Shown here: positions 56,375 through 64,000 of the stretch, piece after piece
Position numbering within the stretch: position 1 is the stretch's first letter
Layout of the letters: every line of letters begins with the position of its first letter
NCBI GenBank assembly: GCA_033239525.1
Contig: BSYO01000014.1
Coordinates: 3,299,351 to 3,363,350 of the forward strand
Reading direction: 5' to 3'
DNA: 64,000 nucleotides
Source of the DNA: Nepenthes gracilis
Lineage: Eukaryota > Streptophyta > Magnoliopsida > Caryophyllales > Nepenthaceae
Notes under the pieces: generated by a model
What the model was told of the DNA's origin: nothing
Database searches by the model: none
The model's input: the letters and a program-made list of their open reading frames with translations, nothing else
Made by a program: the position numbers and the translations under genes

Positions 56375-57557
56375 ATGACAGGAGTAGCAATACTATTGGA
56401 TCTGCTGAGGAAAAACCCGAACTATCAGGCAACGAAAACCGTTCGTTCTTTTGGCTCTTTTTCTGCTAAAGTTGCAGTCTCATCGTCCGCTGCTTCGGCT
56501 GCCGCCATCTGCCCCTTAGGTTTTAGGGCATTCTTTGGGTATCTCTATTTCTCCATGCCCTAGATTTTTCATAATTGGGTTTTTTTTTTTATTTCTCTAT
56601 CGGGATGGAACTTGTTAGGGTATAAATCTGTTATTGTGTTTTTACGTTATGGATTATGTTTTTGACGTAGTTATTTAGAGATCAAAAAGTGGGAACTTCG
56701 ATCGTCGAAGTTGTCTTTCGGATTACTTGTGCTTAATTTGTACTTGGAGTTCAGAGAACAGTTGCGGGACGTGGCATGTTAAATTATGAAATCGGTTTTT
56801 CAGATGTTCACTTAGTAGCTTAAAAACTTTTGAGAAAAAATAGTTTCGTTTTATGGTAAGTGCCACTTTGATGAGTGCTAAAAGTGTCTTAAAACCCTAT
56901 TCTCGAAAGTTATATTACAACACATGGTAAGGTTTACGAATGGTTCGTCCGCATTTTGAGCCCAAAAAAAGCATTTGTTTGAGGTGGAGTTAGACGAATT
57001 CATCTAAAAGCGTGAACTTTTTGGATGAGTTTTTCCTTTGCCAGAGTTACAAGGGTGGCCATTGCACGATGTTCTTGCATCGTGGGAGTACAGGAAGGGT
57101 AAAATACATGCCTTGGTCTCGCCCATTGGCAAACTTTTCGAGGGGATAAATATGAGCGTCATCTCAGTCAATGTTGGATTCTTTCCTGTTAAAGTTAGCG
57201 ACATGACATCAGTGCCGGGTGATATCTCAACAGTTCAGTTCTTCAAGAGCCAAAGTGACGTGAAGAAGGCATTGCAGCAGCAAATACAGAAGAAATTTAG
57301 GTCTGTCCACTAAGACATGGACTTCAAAGGTTTCCACTCTTATTATGCCTGTTCTTTGTAGTTAATTGATAAGAATATCAAATTCTGAGGAAGATTTATT
57401 CAACTTTGTACAAATGAATGATGCAGGAAGAAATATCCAAGACATTTACCCATTTCACGTATGATTTACAAGAGTAATCACAACCTCGTCTATTTGGATC
57501 CTGTGAAGCTGGCCCTGAAGGCAATTTTCTTAATTATGTTTGAGGCTACATTATTTT
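56375..57557 (+). CDS. Candidate multi-exon host gene, product unknown (partial)
   Basis: Exon 1 begins at ATG 56375 (MTGVAILLDLLRKN), with an Ala/Ser-rich stretch that could be an organelle-targeting or membrane-anchoring N-terminus. Donor candidates are at 56519 (AG/GTTTTA, phase 1) and 56538 (GG/GTATCT). Exon 2 runs 57045-57300 after a TTTTCCTTTGCCAG acceptor and reads LQGWPLHDVLASWEYRKGKI, LFEGINMSVISVNVGFFPVK and FKSQSDVKKALQQQIQKKF; its phase fits the donor at 56519. Exon 3 starts at 57427 after ATGCAG; the AG/GTCTGT donor at 57300 joins in phase to give KKYPRHLPISRMIYKSNHNL and LDPVKLALK, with a stop at 57557 or a further splice near 57520. I do not recognise the family. The phase matches over three exons argue for a real gene. 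Its 3' end abuts retrotransposon DNA, so it may be truncated. Confidence 0.5.
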
Positions 57558-57864
57558 GAAGCTCTATGTCATGTTAAGTGACCTTTTTATCTGATGATGG
57601 TTCAGGTATTTTGAGTCCAACTAGAGTGTTCCTATACATGGTTCTGTATACATGATTGTCAAATAAGTGATCACATGCTTTTCAATTTATCTCCAAGTAA
57701 AGGAGTCTTATGATTTATTTTGACAATGAAGTTGAACCAAGGTACATTGGACCCGTTTGACGTATTGCAGTGAATTGAAAATGTGGCTTATAGATTAGCT
57801 TTATTCCTAATTTGGTGGATTTTCATGACATATTCCGTATTTCGATGCTTTAAATGAATGTTTT

Positions 57865-59974
57865 TGTAACGGAACGGGTCCTATCTTTAAGACTTGCCGT
57901 TAACAACATACTAAATTACTACTCTAGATTTAAAATATTAATTTCTGTAGAAAATTGGGTAGAATTTTCTCAAAAAATGGACAAAATCCATACAAACTTG
58001 TATTGAACCACATGCACAAGACATATATATAGACAGTCTTCAAAATTTAATCCACTACACCTCCACAAACACATTCACAGGATTAATAAATATCATATCA
58101 TCCATAGTTCGAACATAGTACTCCTAAACTACCGTCTTGAATTTAAGAGAAATGCCATTTAGGACCAGAACAAATCCAAATATTAAAAATAATACGAAGT
58201 AACTATAACCATAAATCAACCTGCGGAAGCAAAAACAATACATTCATCAAAGTACAAAAACATTCTATATCATAATATACAACATTCCTTCAAAATACCA
58301 GCTATATACATTTACAAGTCCTCAAGGCTTTCAAAATCTTCGAGGTTTTCAAGCCCACAAGTCTCCTTCCTTCTAACTAATCCTATCTTCAATCCTTATC
58401 AGGCTTTAGCTTATCTGGAAGGAAAATAAAGCAAGGATGAGCAATTGCCCAACAAGGTATCCAAAATAGCAGAAGATACAAATATCATATAAAACATGTA
58501 AAATATAAGGACAAAGAAATTTAGAAGAAATGGGGAAATCAAACATTTATGCAAACGAGACAAAAACATAAATCGATGTATAATCATAAAAGAGTATTGT
58601 TCGAAGTTCTTCGTTCTTCATTCAAAGTCCTTATCCAAAATCCACATTCAAAGTTCAAATTCGAAGTTTCAAAGTTCTTATTCAAATGATCCAAAGATTT
58701 GATATTCTCATTCAAAGTTCTAATTCGAAGGTTCAAAGTTCTTATTCAAATGATCCGAAAATCCGAGGTTCTCATTCAAAACTCTATCCTTCAAAATTTA
58801 CATCCCGAGGAAGGATGATCAGAGTTTTCTTATTGAAAATTTGTAGTACAAACATAAATTTCTCCTTATTTACATCCCGAGAACAGAATATTCAATTAAG
58901 CCTAATCGTTGTCCTCTAAAGTTAATGTCCCGATGAAGGCGGTCCACACATCACTTGGTAGACGGGATTATACTCCTGGCATGTCGGTGAGCTCTGGGCC
59001 GAAGCCATCAAACAGGCTTGGAGCTCTCAATTATATCAAACAGTGTAACATGTTGCAATTCTTCAGAGGAAACTTATCCAAATAGCCCATATAACTTATC
59101 AAATAGCGTTTCCTCTTCACAACTCGAGATTTGCAAATACCCTACTCTTCATTTTCGAGCTAGGGTTTGAAGTGAAGCTTCCGGATATAAATTGAACACA
59201 AAACACATGCCAAACAACGAAATCGAAACCATACATTATCATATTTATGCATAAATATAAAATCTGTCCAATAAATCATGAGAAACATGCAAAATTTTCG
59301 AGTTAGGGTTTGAGGCACACTGTCTGGACATAAATTGAACGCAAAACATTAGCCAAACAACGAAATCAAAGCCACAATTTATTATAATCATATATAAACA
59401 CAAAATTTAGCCGTAAAATCATGAAAAACATACATTATTTGTAACAAAACTTAGGGGATGAGGGTTTTAAAGAATAAATGTCAAAGTGGAGATATTAAAA
59501 AGCAGTAAAAATGGAAAACAAAGTTCGGGATATACTTGCCTCAGCCTGATTTACCGATTTTCTTACTCTGAATGGACCGGGTGTAGCGAGAAATCCCTCC
59601 TCCTTCTCTTTTCCTCTCTTCCTCCTTCGTGCTTCTGCTAGTCGAGCCTTGGTTTTCTCTCTCCCTCTTCTGTTTTATAAACGAAATTGAGGGTCGGTGG
59701 CTGAAAATCGGGCTCACGCTCGAGCGGGTGGTGAGCGTGCATCAGGTGCGCTCAGTTTTGGAAATGGCGCTCAAGTGCATGATGAGCGTGCGTCAGGCGC
59801 CCAACTACTAGATTTGGTGCTCTCTGCTGGGCTCGAGCTTACAGCGAACTCAACTCTACTGTTTGCTACATTAAGGCTAATTTTTTAATTTTTTTTAATT
59901 TCACTTATCCCAAACTTAATTACAATAATTATATTAATTTAATGACTAGGATTTACTATAACTAAGTCGTCACA
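57865..59974 (-). mobile_element. Reversed 2.1-kb solo LTR with GTTTT duplication
   Basis: It is bounded by TGTAACGG (57865) and CGTCACA (59974) and flanked by GTTTT at 57860-57864 and 59975-59979. On the minus strand it starts TGTGACGACTTAG and has a TATAAAAC box near 59675 followed by a purine-rich leader, as expected for U3/R. No internal sequence remains. It disrupts the C-terminus of an older gypsy pol on the plus strand. Internal duplications are described separately. Confidence 0.82.
59152..59437. repeat. 143-bp tandem duplication inside the solo LTR
   Basis: TTTTCGAGCTAGGGTTTGA at 59152 recurs as TTTTCGAGTTAGGGTTTGA at 59295. The copies then share ATAAATTGAAC, GCCAAACAACGAAATC and AAATCATGA phrases. 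A separate repeat of about 66 bp (ATTCAAAGTTCTTATTCAAA phrase) lies at 58660-58785. Confidence 0.8.
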
Positions 59975-60190
59975 GTTTTTTATCGCACCCATATTATTGA
60001 GCATGAACAATTACAAATCAATAAGGATTTAACATATGTAGAAGAACCGATTTAGATTTTTTTAAATGAGACCAAATTTTGTGTATTAAGGTAATCCCTT
60101 TGGTTAATTTGCTTTGGAGGAATCACGTGATTGAATAAGGTACTTGGAAGCGCAATGATGAGATTCAAAGAAAGTATCCACATTTGTCCT

Positions 60191-62163
60191 ATCAGTTACG
60201 TACGTAAATTTTAATGTTGAAATTTTATAAAGAGTAGAAAATTATATCACCTGATTTCCAATTTATATATTATAACATTAGAATTAATTTGTATTGAAAA
60301 ATTTATTGAAATAATTATGTGTTGGACAATAAAACTAAATATTTAAAAGTAGGGTCGACGCCTGACAGATGCATGTATGGTTCTCAGGTGTGGCTTAGTA
60401 GAATAGATAGTGCTCGTGCGAGACAGAGAAATGCTCGTGCGTGACTTAGTAGAATGGGTAGCAATCGTGAGAGGTACAGGCACGCTCGTGCGCGACTTGG
60501 TAGAATGGTGGTGCTTGTGCACGACAAATGCATGCTCATGCATGGCTTAACAGAATATGTGGTGATCATGTACAATAAAGGCACACTCGTATGTGGTTCT
60601 ACAAAATGGGTAGCACTTATGTGTGGGGTTAGAGGTGCTTGTGCGTGCGTGTAATATTGTCCTTGTGCCTAATGAATGCTCATTCCCCAATTTGGCTATA
60701 TAAGCAATCCTTTATAATTTTTGAATTATTTACACAGAAGTTTGGAGAGAGGGGAGAGAAAGAAGAGTGAGAAGAGGAGAGAGAAGGCGAAGAAGATGGT
60801 TTTGAAGCTATTTCAAGATAGATTTGGTTGATATTCGATTTAAAACAAGTGCAACTAAATCATTTTCTTCTTTTGTTACTTAAATATTTAAAAACATCCG
60901 TTTTGATTTTTATTTTAATATACATGCATATAGTCATTTGTTGTCATTCGTTGTTTATACTTGCATGCATGCTCCTATTGTTCCTATTTTAGAATTTTGA
61001 AGGTTTGTGCCTATTTTTGTGTAAGTTGTCGAGAAAGTTTAAAATCTTTAGATATTTGCCTTTACATAATATTTTTATACAAGTATTTGATAAGAACTCT
61101 ATTTTAAAAATTGTAATGATTATTATTTTCTCTTGATTGGAAAAAAAATTGTATATTTGCTATTTGTTGTAGATTTTTTTTTCATTTTGACTAAATAAAA
61201 ACCATTATAGAGAGCAGATATAATATATTCAGACATAATATAATATATTATTTGTAAACAAAGATCATTACCTAACATTTACAGATTCAAAAAGTATCAT
61301 TTGATTCGATCTTGAGTAAATAATATATAGTCATCTTATTCATGGGTCTTGAATAGTGGTGTATGACTTTAGCTATGGGGAATTTATATAATGTAATTTT
61401 CAATATTCAACTCTTATTAGTGAGGTTATCACTGATCCGTGATTATTATATTTTTTGCGTGTTTTGATATATTTTCCTCACATTTTTCATATGTTTCTTA
61501 GATTCTTGTATTCCTCAAATGTTTTTTTTTTTTATCAATTATCAATGTTTTTAACTTTTTCAACGTCCTATTATCATTATTCTTTCTTATATTTATTCAT
61601 TTTTATCCATATATATGAATTATATAATGGTTGTTTAGTATTAGGCCCACTCTTATATATTTTTATAACCTTTCAAATGAGCAAGTATAGATCTTTTGTA
61701 GGGTTTAGATAGAATAAGGTTTGAAGGATTTTATTTTGTATTTTCTTTTTGTTGCTTAATTGTTGAGTTGTCATCTGTTAGAATTGAGAACATTTGGGCT
61801 TAAAATTAAAATTTTTGAAACTATGTATTTGTTATGTGGGCCAATTAGCGTATTGTAGAATTACATTATCATTTTGAATATTGATGTTATGGACGGCTAT
61901 TGTTAGGCATTTTTTCCTCACAAGTATGTTTGGATGCTAAGCAGGTACTTTGATTATCGGGTCAAATAATGATTGTTTAGTCAGAATCTTGTGACTTAGC
62001 ATATTTTTTTCTAATTTGTTTTACAGCATTTGTTACAGAGTTGCATTCTGTTATTCAATTAAATTTTTGACATCATTATGTTTATATTTTTCTATCGGGA
62101 TTGCGGCTAATATGAAATGCTGCGTCGATGATCTAAGGAGTATATGCATTATCTGTGTATTCA
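60191..62163 (+). other. LTR-like DNA downstream of the chromovirus pol
   Basis: It follows the pol end where a 3' LTR is expected. It contains the 51-bp minisatellite, a CTATATAAGC TATA box (60697-60706) and a purine-rich leader (60735-60800). The LTR limits could not be fixed. From about 60950 to 62160 it is AT-rich with no recognised gene. Confidence 0.45.
60393..60653 (+). repeat. 51-bp minisatellite, five units
   Basis: Units of 50-51 bp start near 60393, 60443, 60494, 60544 and 60595. They have a GACTTAGTAGAATGGGTAGC-like start and a GCTCGTGCGTG-like end. They are diverged from one another. Confidence 0.85.
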
Positions 62164-63104
62164 TATGACACCAAATTCCTTAAAAGATGATAGAAAACCT
62201 GCTGTCGCCTCAATAGTCTGAGCATTGCTGGCAGTAGGAGACACAGATACAACATTCTTTCATTGAAGAAAGTTCATCAGTTGCTTATATTTTTGCTGAG
62301 TCAGACAAACTCTACCTCTAGAGATCTCCTCCTTTTTTTCATTGACACAATTAGCAGAACTACCTGAATTTTTAACTCTTTCACCTTGTTTGTGTCAAGC
62401 AGGATAACCAACGAGCTTGTAGCATTTTTCAGCAATATATCCTGTCATATTATAGCAATTACAAAAGGGCGGTTAGGCATTCCCCATTTTGAATTAGTTT
62501 TCAAGGGAATGAGTGGCCAGTGAACCTGCAATGAGTAGTTCTGTATGGCCTGATCTGCTTGCCATTCATGGCACTCTTGGTGATGAGCTCGTCGAAAGTA
62601 TATGTTTTCTTATTGAAAGAAGCCATGGGCTCAGAAATTGACTTGGAAATGGTACTTACATTTTGTGCGGTGTGGTGTGTACCTTGCTTTTGAATTAAAG
62701 CGAATACTTTGTTGACAGGATGTAAGGGATCTGTCAACATAATTTCCATTCGATCCCATAAGGAATTGTATGATATAATCCCTCTATTATCTATCCAAGA
62801 AGACATTCAACTTTCCACATTCACAATTAGGAAGGGAATCATAAAGGGACAATTCATCCCACAGGTACGCCAACATAATCTTGTCATTGTGTCGAGTTGG
62901 CCACAGTTTTATTCGGCTGGAAAATACTAGGGCCATTTTGTCATAAGTAGCGACCTTGAAGCTGAATCCGCAAGTTTGGAGCATCTTCGACAAAAACAAG
63001 AGTGGATCTAAACTCGAACGATCATCAGAAACTCAGCAATGGTGGCTTCTTCCTTTTCTTCGCCTGTCATTCTCTCTCTAAACTTGAACGATCCTGCAAG
63101 AAGT
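62164..63104 (-). pseudogene. Copia gag remnant, minus orientation
   Basis: On the minus strand from about 63070, a leader and Gag can be followed. CECGKLNVFLDR (about 62800) is followed by LWDRMEIMLTDPLHPVNKVF and ALIQKQG (62740-62680), then a zinc knuckle CNCYNMTGYIAEKCYKLVGY near 62465-62405. The order matches plant copia Gag. Frame breaks lie at 62990, 62800 and 62500. It sits directly after (in minus sense) the LTR at 63105. Confidence 0.72.
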
Positions 63105-64000
63105 TGATGGGGTTCGACCCGGATACACCTTGATCCGTTGCAATGGAAAAACACGAAACCCCCATTGGTTGTCAGCCACTAAGAATGTGAGCACAATGAA
63201 TACAGGAATGCACAAGGATTTTTAATGTGGAAAACTTTTTTAACTAAAGGAAAAATCATGGGACAAACTCTGAAAAATTCACTATATAAAATCGGTTACA
63301 AACTCCTAAGATAAAGTTCCAGCAACCCACCCGAGACAAAGCAAGAAAAACAATCTTCAGAATAAGGAAACTCTCCTTCTCTTTTCTCTTTTTTCTTTTC
63401 TCATTTTTCTCACTGGTGGTGCTATCTAATTTTACAAATGTGGTGGTGGACGACGAATGACGAGGCTCCTTTTTGCACTTCATTTCTGCTTCGTTCCACA
63501 CATGATTCACCACACCTCTTCTAAAGCGCCTGGTGCGCTTTATAATGATGCCTAACTCAAATCTCATCAGCTCATCTGGTCTGATTTTGTAGAGGATTTG
63601 TTATGCCAGCTTTGGGATTTTTCGCGCTTTCACCAATTCTCAGACTTTCCTGTAGACGGCACATGCTCTGCAAGTTAGTTGCCTACTCTGTACAAATGGT
63701 GCATGCTTTGCAAATTATCTACCTGCTCTGCACAGGTCATCTACCTGCTCTGGAAGGTCAACTGTACACCACTCCGGCCGCGATCCATTCCAACCTTGTG
63801 CACCACCCCCGCATTGCCATTCCAGGCAAATTAGCCACTCCGACATTTGCTTACTCCAGCAATTTCTACTCCAACAATTGCCACTTCAATAAATTGGCTA
63901 CTCTGACATTTGCCCACCTTGGCAAATTGGCCCCTCCGACATTTTCTCACTCCAACAAATACCCACTTCAACATTTGCCACTCTGGCATTTGCCCACTTC
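63105..64000 (-). mobile_element. Copia-type LTR, minus orientation, cut by window end
   Basis: Reverse-complement homologue of 45035-46046, ending (minus sense) GTCGAACCCCATCA. Shared blocks include GTGGTGGTGGACGACG, CACACATGATTCACCACA, GCGCCTGGTGCG and the repeat-rich U3 from 63760 on. Its 5' end lies beyond the window. Confidence 0.72.

Larger units (their letters stand above)
57640..60190 (+). pseudogene. 3' end of a chromovirus-type gypsy pol, split by a solo LTR
   Basis: With frame changes, 57680-57862 reads NLSPSKGVL, PRYIGPFDVL, ENVAYRLAL and VDFHDIFRISML, the usual end of chromovirus-type integrases. The reading is cut at 57864 and resumes at 59980 with THIIEHEQLQINKDLTYVEE, then a LWRNHVIE-like motif and RKYPHL by 60185. 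These are the normal next residues in such pols, in the same order. The two halves therefore formed one sequence before the LTR inserted. Confidence 0.78.

Noticed and set aside
60343..60654. Overlapping His/Thr/Arg-rich frames on both strands
   Set aside because: Translations of the 51-bp minisatellite.

Overview
The window is plant nuclear DNA, most likely from a eudicot with a retrotransposon-rich genome. It has plant-type Ty3/gypsy and Ty1/copia LTR retrotransposons nested in one another, AT-rich intergenic DNA, and one clearly intact host gene, an intronless serine O-acetyltransferase of the plant SERAT type at 33809-34807 (+). Nothing bacterial, viral-genomic, CRISPR-like or organellar was seen. 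The species cannot be named from the sequence alone.

Layout. 1-4814: 3' end of a Tat-lineage gypsy element (A1), with integrase tail, 40-bp tandem repeats, an antisense ORF and the 3' LTR. 4923-17495: a complete but decayed Tat element of a second family (B), flanked by a 5-bp ATTAT duplication inside an ATT microsatellite. 17842-32888: a complete, heavily mutated family-A element (A2) flanked by TATAT. Its 5' LTR is split by a cluster of TRIM-like LTR fragments, and its 3' region is split by a 3.2-kb LTR in opposite orientation. 33669-34807: promoter and CDS of the serine acetyltransferase. 35596-38705: decayed copia gag-pol. 39577-40745: family-A-like solo LTR with ATTTT target duplication. 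41099-41533: near-perfect 215-bp tandem duplication. 41868-44108: truncated family-B-like gag-pol. 45035-46470: copia LTR plus gag start. 47340-52316: 3' half of another family-A element (A4). 53591-56000: copia gag remnant split by a reverse solo LTR (54281-55292). 56375-57557: candidate multi-exon gene of unknown function. 57640-60190: 3' end of a chromovirus-like gypsy pol, split by a reverse 2.1-kb solo LTR with GTTTT duplication, followed by LTR-like DNA with a 51-bp minisatellite. 62164-64000: a second copia copy, inverted relative to the one at 45035.

How the parts fit. The Tat elements (A1, A2, A4, B) share one architecture: LTR, gag, protease, RT, RNase H, a second RNase H, integrase, a non-coding spacer with a G-rich polypurine tract, an ORF on the opposite strand, a terminal polypurine tract, and LTR. 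The antisense ORF is the most interesting recurrent item. It is found in both families at the same place, encodes an N-terminal conserved domain and a C-terminal coiled coil, and its reading frame is still legible in old copies. All gag-pol copies here carry stops or frameshifts, so none looks autonomous. Target-site duplications let five insertions be bounded to the base, which gives a relative order of events: host or older element first, then the nested LTRs.
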